Below, in pieces: positions 48,871 to 59,005 of a DNA stretch of 64,000 nucleotides. The position numbers and the translations under genes are program-made. The stretch lies in NCBI RefSeq assembly GCF_000372725.1, contig NW_005201851.1, positions 434,782 through 498,781 on the forward strand, given 5' to 3'. The notes under the pieces were generated by a model. That model worked only from the letters and a program-made list of their open reading frames with translations. It was not told the origin of the DNA and did no database searches. Position 1 is the stretch's first letter, and the number at the start of each line of letters is the position of its first letter. The DNA is from Emiliania huxleyi CCMP1516. Taxonomy: Eukaryota > Haptophyta > Isochrysidales > Noelaerhabdaceae.

Positions 48871-51800
48871 TCAGCCGCGCGTCGCCGCCTCGAGCAGCTG
48901 CAGAAAGACGCCGTCGCTCCCGACGACGCGCGGCCGCTTCCAGTCCGCCTCGCGGGCGTACTGTGGGGTGGAGACTTCCGCGGCGACGGCCATCGCCGCG
49001 TCCATGTCGAGGTACTGGTCCACCGCCTCGACGCAGCGCGGCAGCTCCGCGGTGGCGGCGGCGTCGCCGGGCACGCCGCGCTCCGCCGAGACCTCGGCCG
49101 GAGCGACTCCCTGCCGCGCCGCGACGGCGGCGAACACGTCGTCGATCAAGCCTGGCGTCGGCCAGCGCGCCGCGCGGTCGGCGGGGGTGCGCACCGCTGC
49201 TTCGCAGCCCAGCCGCAGCTGGCGCAGCAAGGCGGCGAGCTGCGTGCGCTCGTGCCGCAGCAGCGCCCTGCAGAGCGCCGCCGGGTTGCGCCGCAGCGGG
49301 GTGCACGCACACGGGCGCGTCAGCTCCAGGTCGGGGTCTGTGTCGCAGAGGGCCGCCTGCAGGACGTGCGCGCGCTCGAGCGCGGCGGGCTCGCCGCCGT
49401 GGACGATGCGGACGTGCGCGTCGCCGCCGCAGCCGAGCACGCCGCGGACGTGCAGCGCCGCGTTCGTCGCCGGGAAGTCTGCGAGCACCTTCTCAACCTC
49501 GCTCACCGCGTCGCGGTGCGCCTGCCTCGGGTCGCCCGACGCGCCTCCCACCTCGCTCACCTCGAGCTCGATCGGCGCCGCGGGGTCGCCGGCGAGGTGC
49601 GGCGGCGCCGCTCCAAAGTACGCGACGAGCCACGAGGGCAGCGCCTCGGCGGGCGCCGCGGCGAGCGCAGCGTGCACGGCGGCGGCGCTGAGGCTAAAAT
49701 TGTTTGCGGCGCCGTCGTGCGCGAGGAGAAGCTCGTGCAGCTTGCGCCACGCTATGGCGGCTGCGTCGGGCCGCCCCTCCGACGCGAGCGCGCACGCGCG
49801 CCGCGCGAGCTCGGCGCCCACGTACGGCAGCCCCGAGGGGCGGGCGGCGCTCGACGGCTCACCAAGTGAACCGTCGAGCGCGGGATGGCGCCGCAGCCGC
49901 GTCGCGTACGCGACGGCGAGCGCGGTGGCGTCGTCAAACAAGCCCTGCCGCAGCAGCCCGTCGAGCAGCAGCGGCACCGGCGCCTGCGCGATGGCGCCGG
50001 CGTGCGCCGCCGCCTCGCCGCCCAAGCTGCGCAACAGCGCCGCGCGCCCGAGCGCCGCCTGGCGCCGCTGCCGGAGCTCGGACAGCTGCACCGGCCGCTC
50101 GAGCGGGCAAGGGCGGGCCGCCGCCGCGCGGCTCGCGGCGAGGGCGCCCTCGGTCGGCTCTGCGCGGATGTCGAGGCGCCCGTCGCCGTCGTACGCCGCG
50201 AAGACGAGCCGCCCCGCCCCGCCCGGCGGCAGCCGCGACGAGCCGTCTCCAAAGGCGCCGGCCGCCCCCGCCGCCTCGGCGGGGGGATCGGCGGCCTCGA
50301 GCACGTAGCGCGCCTCGGGCGGCCGCTGCTCGAGCGCGACGATACAGCCCGACAGCGCCGCCGCCCGCCTCGAGAGCGCGCCGGCGAGATCGGGCGCGTG
50401 CAGGGCGCCCCCGCCGGCGGCGGCGGCGGCGACGTCGTTTTCGAGCCGCGCCGACAGCTCAAACATCGACCTGGCGGCGCCGCCGTAGTCGCCGTATTGG
50501 AGCTGCAGCGCGTAGAGGAGCTCGTAGGCGTTGGGGCCGGCCGCGCCGTGCACGTCCGAGGCGGGCGCGTGCCGCCGGAGGGCGAGGAAGAGCTCGGAGC
50601 GCAGCTCGCCTACGCCACAGCCCACAATGGGGTGGGGTGGCAGAGAGANNNNNNNNNNNNNNNNNNNNNNNNNNNNNNNNNNNNNNNNNNNNNNNNNNNN
50701 NNNNNNNNNNNNNNNNNNNNNNNNNNNNNNNNNNNNNNNNNNNNNNNNNNNNNNNNNNNNNNNNNNNNNNNNNNNNNNNNNNNNNNNNNNNNNNNNNNNN
50801 NNNNNNNNNNNNNNNNNNNNNNNNNNNNNNNNNNNNNNNNNNNNNNNNNNNNNNNNNNNNNNNNNNNNNNNNNNNNNNNNNNNNNNNNNNNNNNNNNNNN
50901 NNNNNNNNNNNNNNNNNNNNNNNNNNNNNNNNNNNNNNNNNNNNNNNNNNNNNNNNNNNNNNNNNNNNNNNNNNNNNNNNNNNNNNNNNNNNNNNNNNNN
51001 NNNNNNNNNNNNNNNNNNNNNNNNNNNNNNNNNNNNNNNNNNNNNNNNNNNNNNNNNNNNNNNNNNNNNNNNNNNNNNNNNNNNNNNNNNNNNNNNNNNN
51101 NNNNNNNNNNNNNNNNNNNNNNNNNNNNNNNNNNNNNNNNNNNNNNNNNNNNNNNNNNNNNNNNNNNNNNNNNNNNNNNNNNNNNNNNNNNNNNNNNNNN
51201 NNNNNNNNNNNNNNNNNNNNNNNNNNNNNNNNNNNNNNNNNNNNNNNNNNNNNNNNNNNNNNNNNNNNNNNNNNNNNNNNNNNNNNNNNNNNNNNNNNNN
51301 NNNNNNNNNNNNNNNNNNNNNNNNNNNNNNNNNNNNNNNNNNNNNNNNNNNNNNNNNNNNNNNNNNNNNNNNNNNNNNNNNNNNNNNNNNNNNNNNNNNN
51401 NNNNNNNNNNNNNNNNNNNNNNNNNNNNNNNNNNNNNNNNNNNNNNNNNNNNNNNNNNNNNNNNNNNNNNNNNNNNNNNNNNNNNNNNNNNNNNNNNNNN
51501 NNNNNNNNNNNNNNNNNNNNNNNNNNNNNNNNNNNNNNNNNNNNNNNNNNNNNNNNNNNNNNNNNNNNNNNNNNNNNNNNNNNNNNNNNNNNNNNNNNNN
51601 NNNNAAACCCTCGTGTTGCTCCCACACCCTCATTTCACTGCGGTGGGGGCGCGCCGTCGAAGCGAAGCTTGGCGAGCTGCGCCACGCCGCCACGCGCGTG
51701 GAGCACCGACACGAGTGTGTTGAAGCAGTCTGCGCGGCGCTCGAGGTAGACCTTCTCCGCCTCCTTGTCGACGCGGCGGTGGGCAGAGCTAGCGCAGCCG

Positions 51801-54800
51801 TGCAGGTCGGTGAGTACCTGGCGGCGGAGGGAGAAGCGACCGACGTGCTGGAGCGAGTCGTGAGCGGTGTGTGGAGCTCGCAACAGCGGGGCGGCGGCCG
51901 GGGAGCGGTTGCAGGGGAGCGGCGGCCGCCTCATGCGCATCCGCGAGCCGGCCGAGGTTGAGCGAGTCCTTGAAGGCCACGACGTGAAGCCCGGCGTAGG
52001 CCTGCGCATGAGAGGCGAGGGGGTGAGGGGGGGAAAGGGGGGAGGGGGGGGGGGGGGGGGTTAACGGGGTCGGAGGGGCCGGGAGGGGCGGCGGGGCAAG
52101 CCTCGCCTTTGGGGCCCGCTCCTCGATCACTCGCAGCTCGAGCGCGCGCTTCGCAAAGGGGAGGGCGGCGTCCGCCTGCCCCGCGGCATCGAAGCTGCTG
52201 CGCACCGCCGCGAGGTACTCGTACCGAGCCCACTCGTCCCGCTCGGCTGCAGACTCGAGCGGCGCCTGGCCGGAGGGGCAATCGCGGCTCGAGCTCGTGC
52301 CACTCTCGTGCGAATCTCGGGCCGATCTCGGGCCGATCTCGAGCGGATCTCGAGCGGCGCCTCGGTGGAGAGAGGCGGCACCCCGACTGCGCGATTGAGC
52401 TCGCGCAGCGACGAAGTGCGGCTCGCCTCCGCGCCTCGCATCGCGCCCTCGAAGGCGCGCGCCGCGGCCGCGTAGCGCCCCTCACGCAGCAGCGTCTCGC
52501 CGCCGAGGTAGACGTGGAGCGGCGAGCCGGCGGCGGTGGGCGGCCCGGCCGGCGCCGCCCCGCCGGCCGGCGCCGTGTGGCCGGGCGGCGCGCCGAGGCG
52601 GCGGAGGTAGGCGGCGAGGGGCGCCCAGCAGCTCGCGCGCGCGAGGAGGAGGGAGAGGGCGGCGGGCACCTCCGCCCGCAGCGGGCCCGTGTCTCCCTCG
52701 GCGATCCGCACGTCGTTGAGGACGAAGACGAGGAGAGCGCATGCGGCGACGGTGCAGGCGTCGCCGATCGGCGTCACGTGGTCGCCGACGACGCGGTCGA
52801 GCTGGCCGGGGAGGGCGGCGGCGCGAATGGCAACCTCGAGCAAGCTCCGGCCCTGCCGCGAGGAGGAAGGGTTTGGGAGGGGGCGGCATGGGGGGAGAGA
52901 GGGAAGGGCATGTGTGTGCGTGAGGAAGGTTTTGTCAGTGGGCGACACGGTCTGGCGGGGAAGTGGCGGGGTGATGGCGCGGCCAAAGGAGCGCGCGCCT
53001 GCTCGTGCATCAAGTGCGCCGGCTCCGACTCGGCCAGCCACCCGAGCAGCTCGTGCGCGCAGGCGAGCCTCGCCTATCGCACGCGTACGGCACACGTCCA
53101 CGACACGTCCCGCCACCCGGGCGGCGCGTGCGTGCAGCCCAGCTCCGCCGTGCGGACCGCGAGGCCGGCGGGGGAGGCGGGGTCCCCGCCGGCTGCCTGG
53201 TCGCCGCCGGCCGCCAGCAGGCCCGCCGTGTCGCCGCCCCCGTCGACGCCCTCGTGCAGCAGCAGCAGCAGCAAGTGCACGCAGAGCAGCGAGCCGCGCT
53301 CTGCCAGCCGCGCCGCGCTCGCCGCGACAGCGTGCGCGACCGCGCGGCGCGAGTCGGCGGCGGCAGCGACGGCGGCGCCGGTGGCGTCGCCCGCCCGCCA
53401 CCCGGGCGCGCTCCAGAGCTGGCCGAACCACGCTTGCGCGATCAGCTCCGGGTCGATGAAGTCCCAATCGTTGAGCGACGTCCAGCGCAGCTGAGTGAGC
53501 GAGCTGAGCAGCGCCGCCGCCGTCGGCAGCAGCGGCGGCTGAGGCTCAGCCGCCGCGATGGAGCCGGCGATCGCGCCCGCGGGCGCCCGCGCGAGGGCGC
53601 AGCGCGCCGCCTCGATCAGCGCCGCGGTGGGGGGCACGCCAGGGTGCGGGCTCTGGCACAGCGCCTCGACGCCGTCGCCGACGCCGCAGTCGACGCCGAC
53701 GTCGAGGAGGAGGTCAAGGAGGTCTCTGCAGGAGGCGATCTCGCGCGGGTCGCCCTCGGGCAGCGCGAGGAGGAGGGTCAGCCCCGAGCGGGAGAGGAGC
53801 GCGAGCGGCGCGCCCGCCACCTCGGGGCAGAGAGGCTGCAGCCCGAGGATCTCGGCCTGCTCGCGCTTGCGCTGCACGCACGTGTCGAGCAACTGCTCGG
53901 CTGTGCGTCGAGGGGCGGAAGAGAGGCTTGGCAAGGAAGAGAGGCTTTGCCTCGTGCGAGGAGGGGCGAGGGTAGCGAGGGGTAGCGAGGGGTGCGGGGC
54001 GAGGGGCCTCGTACATTGGAGGGGCGAGGGGCGAGGGGCGAGGGGCGAGGGGCGAGAAGCGAGGGGCGAGGGTGGTGAGGGGCGAGGGGCGAGGGGCGAG
54101 GGGCGAGAAGCGAGGGGCGAGGGTGGTGAGGGGCGAGGGGCGAGGGTGGTGAGGGGCAGGGGTGAGGGGCGAGGGTGGTGAGGGGCGAGGGGCGAGGGTG
54201 GTGAGGGGCGAGGGTGGTGAGGGGCAGGGGCGAGGGGCGAGGGGCGAGGGTGGTGAGGGGCGGGGGGCCGAGCCTCACCCAACACTAGCTCAGACTCTTC
54301 GCGGGGCGGCGGTGGCCGCCCAGCCGCAGCCGCCAGCGCGGCCGAGCTCGCCTCGAGCTCGTCCAGCCGGCGCTCCACACCTACGGGGCACGCGTCCTGC
54401 ACGCGTCACGCGACTCGCGCGCGGCAGCGGCTGCGGCTGCCGCTCCATGGCCTTCAGCGATTCGAAGCGAGAGCGGCGGAGGAGGGCCGCCGGAGGGGCG
54501 CGGAGGTGGGAGGAGTGCGGAGGCGGCGGCGTCGAGCTGCCGCGGCGTGAAGCGGAACGGGTGCGCCAGCTGCCGGAGCAGCCGCTGCGTCACTGAACTG
54601 AGCGGCGCGCTCACGGCGGCGGCACCGTCGAGCCGCAGCGGCGGCGCGGGGTGTGCGTCGCAGAGCAGCCTCGCGCGGCACCAATCGCCGGGAGGCGCCG
54701 CCTCGGCGAGCGGGACGCAGGCGTAGAAGAGCGACGGCGGCTGCTCCGGCCCCTCCGCGCTCGGCGGCACCCCTCCGTACAGCGCGCACAGGGCGAGGGA

Positions 54801-56059
54801 CGCCCCTCCGGGACTGTCGCGCGCCAGGGCGAGCCGGAGCAGCCGCGCGCGGGCGGGGGCGGCGTCGGGGCGACGGCACTCCCTCCAGTTCATCGCGGCG
54901 AACGCCTCGGCGGCGAGGCGCTGCTCCTCGTCTCCCAGCGCCTATCCAGGGCACGCGCTGTGAAGCGACGGGGACGGAGGCGCCGCTTCTCCGCGCGCTG
55001 TCTGCTCACCGCACGGACAGACACAAAGATGGAAGGGTGCTGCGGGCTCGCAACCGCGACGGCGACGCCGTCCTCGCCCCGCCACGTGGCGAGTGCCGCG
55101 CCCGCCGCGCCCGCGCCCGCCGAACCGCCTTGCAGCTGCGGCGGCGCCTGCAGGCTGACTGCGGTGGCGGCCGGCGCCTCGCCGCCCGTGCGCGCGCCCT
55201 GAAGCCGCCAGCAGCCGAGGCGGCCGTCGGTGTAGAGCGCGATGGCGGAGGGGGAGTCGGCGTCGTCGGCGGCGGCCGCGGCGGGAGCGCCGACGAGGGC
55301 GACGTCCACCAGCGGCGCCCCCGACCCCGCGCCGCCTCCGCCGCCGCCAAAGATGGAGTAGATGCGCGAGCGGCTTGCCGAGAGAGGCACCTCCTCCGTC
55401 TCGATCTCGCCCGCGCCGAAGGAGGTGCGCGCCTCGAGGGCGGAGAGGCGGTCTCCCTCGCCGCCGAGGACGAGCAGCTGCCGCACCAGCCCGTCGCCCC
55501 CCTCGCGCGCCGCGTCGAACCGAGCGAGACGCAGCCGGCCGAGCTTTGCGCCCGCCACTTGGTCTGCGTACCCGTGCTTGGTCAGCACGTCCGAGGGCGG
55601 GGCGGAGAGCCAGAAGGCGCGGCCGGCGGCGGCGGGCCCGCCCGCGCACGCGAACCGGAGCTGGAAGAGGTAGCCGCCGCCCGCCGGCGCGTGCGTCACC
55701 GCCGAGAGCAGGAGCGAGTCGTCGCCCAGCTGCGTGAGGCTCACCTCGGGCACGAGCGGCGCCGGGAAGCGGAGCGCGAGCTCGGCCTGGTCGGGCGCGA
55801 GGCCGGGACCGGAGGCGCGGCCGGGCTCCCGCACCAGGCTCGCCTCGCTTAGCTCCAGCTGAGCGCCCTGCACGCGCCAGGACACAACGTGCCCCTGCTG
55901 CCGGCCGCGCGCCACGTAGACGCCGCCCGCCGCGCCGGCGCCGGCGCCGGTGTCGATGGCGCCCGAGCCCTCGAGGACGGGCTGCACGGCGATCGACGAC
56001 TCGGGCCCGAAGTTGGCGAGCGGCACCTGAGTGAGCGGAGCGAGACCCTCTGTTGCCAT
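48871..56059 (-). CDS. NUP160: Nucleoporin NUP160 homologue
   Basis: The ATG at 56059 starts MATEGLAPLTQVPLANFGPE. Exon 1 encodes a beta-propeller-like N-terminus (YVARGRQQGHVVSWRVQGAQ, FWLSAPPSDVLTKHGYADQV, RLSALEARTSFGAGEIETEE). Helical exons follow: LGDEEQRLAAEAFAAMNWRE, STEAPLESAAERDEWARYEY, AYAGLHVVAFKDSLNLGRLA. The C-terminal part has YELLYALQLQYGDYGGAARS, then MFELSARLENDV, LPSWLVAYFGAAPP and NPAALCRALLRHERTQLAAL. The last strings are typical of NUP160 (LLY..H...GDY..AA..MYE and LP.WL...). NUP160 is a stem subunit of the Y-complex scaffold of the nuclear pore. A 956-N gap (50649-51604) removes part of the gene. Introns 52266-52360, 53074-53148 and 54381-54451 show the exon-copy structure. 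The stop is at 48871-48873. Confidence 0.82.
50649..51604. other. Assembly gap (956 N)
   Basis: Undetermined bases inside NUP160. Reading frames spanning it in any direction are artefacts. Confidence 1.
52266..52360 (-). repeat. NUP160 intron, exon-copy start plus CGAGATCGGCC repeats
   Basis: A 95-bp GC-AG intron. It and the next exon both start with the identical 12-mer GCGCCGCTCGAG. The core repeats CCGAGATCGGC at about 11-bp spacing. Removal joins PPLSTE to APLESAAERDEW. Confidence 0.88.
53074..53148 (-). repeat. NUP160 intron, exon-copy start plus GACGTGTC core
   Basis: A 75-bp GC-AG intron whose first 36 nt match the first 36 nt of the next exon at about 27 positions (GCGGAGCTGGGCTGCACGCA against GCGAGGCTCGCCTGCGCGCA). 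The core has GGGACGTGTCGTGGACGTGT. Removal joins LAVRTA to RLACAHELLGW. Confidence 0.85.
54000..54270. repeat. GCGAGGG tandem repeats in a NUP160 intron
   Basis: A 7-bp unit (GCGAGGG) is arranged in a higher-order pattern with GCGAGAAGCGAGG and GGGTGGTGAGG blocks. The block lies between exons encoding REESELVLG and AEQLLDTCVQRKREQ. Confidence 0.85.
54381..54451 (-). repeat. NUP160 intron, exon-copy start with GC donor
   Basis: A 71-bp intron. It starts GCCATGGAGCGGCAGCCGC; the exon starts GTGTGGAGCGCCGGCTGGAC. The intron copy has GC where the exon copy has GT. Removal joins LSLRIAE(G) to VERRLDELEAS. Confidence 0.78.
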
Positions 56060-56125
56060 GTCCGCGCGCGCCTGGTTTGTTTCTTTTTGTTTGCTTTCGT
56101 GATCCTTTGCAGTGACGATGCCGCG
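56060..56125. promoter_or_regulatory. Compact divergent promoter (NUP160 / NFKBIL1-like)
   Basis: Only 66 bp separate the two divergent start codons. The stretch contains TTTGTTTCTTTTTGTTTGCTT, the only AT-rich patch in several kilobases. A shared bidirectional core promoter, or overlapping 5' UTRs, is inferred from position alone. Confidence 0.5.
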
Positions 56126-57154
56126 ATGTTCAGGGCGAAGCGGCAGTCTGCGGCGAAAGAGGTGCCACAGTGGAGGCGCGACCTTGAATCCTCCCCGGCT
56201 CGCGATAAAGCAAACCCCGAGGAGTACCGCAGCCGGAGCCGGAGCCGGAGCCGCAGCCGCAGCAGTTTCAGCCGCAGCCGCAGCCGCAGCCGCAGTGAAG
56301 GCGCCGCCGCCGACGACGACGACGATGACGTCGATCTGAGCAGGTATGACGTCGGCGCGGTGGCGTGCGATGCTTGCCGCACTGACCCGTGCATTTGCGG
56401 GCTGACACAGCCTGCAGATGCCGCTGCCGCGCCAGATGAAGGGTGGGGCCCTGGCGATGAGTTTCCCACCTTCGAGGCGATGGAGCAGGCCGAAATCGAC
56501 GCATTGAAGCTGCCGTCGGCGCCGACATCCAGGATGGCCGTGGCTGCTGCTCGAAGCTGCATGGCAACGCTGGCTCAAGAGATGGAGCGAAGATCGCAGC
56601 GCGAGGTGGCGCGGCAGGTGCTACTAGCTCGGCAGGCAGAGGCTGCCAGTCTAGCGAGAGCGGCGGCGAGCGCGGCGGCGGCTGCGACGGCCAGTCCGAG
56701 CTCGAGCGGCGCCGCTGCAGAGGTGGCACACGCGAGCAGCGGCGCAGCGGGTGCAGACGTGGCGGCGCGCGCTTCCGTGGAGGCTGCGCGCGACCGCTAC
56801 GCAAAAGGTTGGGCCTCTCTCAGCGCGTGGGATGAGACCGTGGCGGTCGGCCCGGCAGTGCCGACGCGCAAGCTGGGCTTCGCCGAGATTCCGTGGCCCG
56901 TCCTCGCGGCTCCCGCTGGTGGCGCGGGGCCCCTCCGCCTGATCCTCGACGATTTGCGCCAGCTCATTGTCCCCGCCGACGCCGCCGGCTCTGCGGCGGC
57001 TCGACGCTCCGTGCAGGACGAGCTGCGACGGTGGCACCCGGACAAGTTCGTCGCTCGTTTCGGCGGCGTTCTGCTTGCGTCCGAGAAGGACGCTGTGCTG
57101 GAGGGCGTGAACCTTACCTCGCAGTGCTTGACCGAGCTGCTCTCGCAGCTGTGA
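56126..57154 (+). CDS. NFKBIL1-like protein with RS region and HPD motif
   Basis: A single exon from ATG 56126 (MFRAKRQSAAKEVPQWRRDL), 342 residues. An RS repeat (SRSRSRSRSRSSFSRSRSRS) is followed by an acidic run and a CDACRTDPCICG motif, then a long alanine-rich helix (MATLAQEMERRSQREVARQV). The C-terminal part reads RYAKGWASLSAWDETV, LGFAEIPWPVL, DELRRWHPDKFVARFGGVLL and LTSQCLTELLSQL. The IPWP segment followed by RWHPDKF and a closing helix is the pattern of NFKBIL1/I-kappa-B-like protein, which is linked to mRNA splicing; the RS region fits this. Ankyrin repeats found in animal NFKBIL1 are absent. HPD also recalls J-domains, but the surrounding helices differ. Confidence 0.72.
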   Translation: MFRAKRQSAAKEVPQWRRDLESSPARDKANPEEYRSRSRSRSRSRSSFSRSRSRSRSEGAAADDDDDDVDLSRYDVGAVACDACRTDPCICGLTQPADAAAAPDEGWGPGDEFPTFEAMEQAEIDALKLPSAPTSRMAVAAARSCMATLAQEMERRSQREVARQVLLARQAEAASLARAAASAAAAATASPSSSGAAAEVAHASSGAAGADVAARASVEAARDRYAKGWASLSAWDETVAVGPAVPTRKLGFAEIPWPVLAAPAGGAGPLRLILDDLRQLIVPADAAGSAAARRSVQDELRRWHPDKFVARFGGVLLASEKDAVLEGVNLTSQCLTELLSQL

Positions 57155-57804
57155 CTCGTCGGGTGGGCTGGTGTGTCTCAGCAGGTGGTGAGGAGAGAGA
57201 GCGCAGCGGTTGTAAGTTATCGTCAAAGGTTTTGCGAAAAGCTTGCTTGCTGTGAGCGATATTTTTTGTCCGTTCGATTCCTAGTTCGATTCTCCGTTCG
57301 CATAAGGCATATCGCGCAACCGCAAGCCGCAACGGGAACGGGCGGAACCGGCAACGCCAACGGCCAACGCCCGCGGCCTCGTCGTGCTGCGAGAGGCCTC
57401 AGACGTCAGAAAGCCCAGGCGAATACCACAAACTCATATACCAATACACAAACTCATACCAGAACAGGAACGCACGAAAAAAGAGATACATACCAGAGCA
57501 CGAGAGAAGAGACCAGGCGGGTCAGGCCTGACTCTTGAGCCCAACAGCAAGAGTCAGAGCAGACAGGCGCCTTTCGGCGCGCTGCCCGCCCTCAAACCTC
57601 CATGCGCTAGAGGCAACAAAACTGGCCGCACCACCCCGCCACTCTCGGCTCCGCGCGCAGCGCGTCGCCATCGGGGTCGGGGAGGGGGGTGGGGGAGGGG
57701 GAGGTTACATGCATCCCCGCAGGGTTGCGCCGCCCGCCGGCGGCGCTCTCTACACAAACGATCCTCTGCTCCGCGCGATAGAGCATGAAGAACAAGCCGC
57801 CGAT
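57155..57804. other. Convergent intergenic region
   Basis: This lies between the stop codons of two convergent genes. There is no supported gene. Short direct repeats (AACTCATA-type near 57430-57460) are present. Confidence 0.5.
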
Positions 57805-59005
57805 TCAGCGGCGTCGGCCCCGCACGGCGCCCCCGGCCGCCGGCAGCGCCCTCGGCGCCTCGACGGCGGCGCGGCACTCGGCGACGAGCCCGCTGGTGAT
57901 TGCGAGGAAGTTGGTCAGCATCTCGTACCTCCGCCGGCGAGAGAGGCGGAGGAGGGCGGCGGCGCGCCTGCGGGGAGGGCTCGTGGGCGGTTCGTGGACG
58001 GCCTCCGCTGCCGAGCACCGCGACGGGAGGAGCGGAGGGGGTGGAGGGAGGGAACGGAGAGAGGAAGGCGAACGAGGGGGGGGGAGTCGCGGACAGGGGG
58101 AGGGGAGAGGGAGGGGAGAGGGAGGGGAGAGGGAGGGGAGAGGGAGGGGAGAGGGAGGGGAGAGGGAGGGGAGAGGGAGGGGAGAGGGGGAGGGCGGCCG
58201 CGCGCCACGAAGCGAGCACGCCGGCGGCGAGCAGCAGCTGCGCGGAGATGCGGTGTGCGAGGGCGGGCCGCCGCCGCACCGCCTCGGAGATGAGCGCGAC
58301 GAAGCACGGGATCACCGAGCGCAGCGCCTCGCGTAGCTCTGCGTACCGCGCCGCGCAGCTCTCGCGCCCGTGCACGAGGACGCACTCGTCGAAGGCGCCC
58401 TGCGGCTGCTGCGGGTCGAGCGTCTTGAGGTGCCACTGGATGAGCGGGTCGCGCGGCTTGAGCGAGCGCGCCAGCTGCCCCTGCACCTGCTGCACCGCCT
58501 CGGTGAGCACCTCGGCCGCCGTCCAGGGCTCTGCGGCGAGCCGCTCGGCGCCCCTCTCCCACCGACCCTCGAGCGAGCGGACGAAGCGCTGCAGCTGCCC
58601 CTCCGCGTCCATCCAGACCAGCTCCCGGATGATCCGGTGCCGCCGCGCCACCTGCTCGCGCGAGGGCGCCCAGTACCTCGCCACCTGCCGCTGCGGCGCA
58701 GCGCCCGCCGCCGCCGCCGGCGGGCCGTCGCGCACACGCCGCCGCGTGAGCGCGACGGCGAGGATGTCGGCGACGCCGTCCGAAAGGCCGCGACGCACCC
58801 ACGCCGCCGCCCGCTGCAGCCGCCTGCGCTTGGACTGAGGGAGAGCGTCCTCTTGCGGAAGTCGCGCGAGCGGCGCCGCGTGCGGCGGGTCGGAGCGGAG
58901 GAAGGGCGGCGCCGAGCGGGCGACCGGGGGCGCGGAGGAGCACGCGAGCCCCGGGCGGGTGCCGAGAAGCGCAGTGGGTGAGGCGGCCGCAAAAAGGAGC
59001 AGCAT
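57805..59005 (-). CDS. Unknown secreted or plastid-targeted protein
   Basis: ATG 59005 gives MLLLFAAASPTALLGTRPGL, a hydrophobic leader, then a proline/alanine/arginine-rich stretch of transit-peptide type. The mature part reads RRGLSDGVADILAVALTRRR, then RYWAPSREQVARRHRIIREL, EPWTAAEVLTEAVQQVQGQL, QWHLKTLDPQQPQGAFDECV and SVIPCFVALISEAVRRRPAL. An intron with 11-bp G-rich repeats (58095-58190) then leads to YEMLTNFLAITSGLVAECRA and a stop at 57805-57807. The protein is helical with no catalytic motif that I recognise. The donor choice (after VLAS, GTGGCG) is the one that keeps the frame. Confidence 0.55.
58095..58190. repeat. 11-bp G-rich tandem repeat in an intron
   Basis: About eight copies of AGGGGAGAGGG with an exact 11-bp period (sense strand CCCTCTCCCCT). 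They lie between the exons ending AAGVLAS and starting YEMLTNFL. Confidence 0.85.

Noticed and set aside
48871-51961. Very long frames on both strands across 50.6-51.6 kb
   Set aside because: They run through 956 N; only the NUP160 exons on either side on the minus strand carry family motifs.
56126-57154. DnaJ/J-domain co-chaperone call from the HPD motif
   Set aside because: The IPWP segment and the helix after RWHPDKF fit NFKBIL1-like proteins better; J-domain helices I-II are not apparent.
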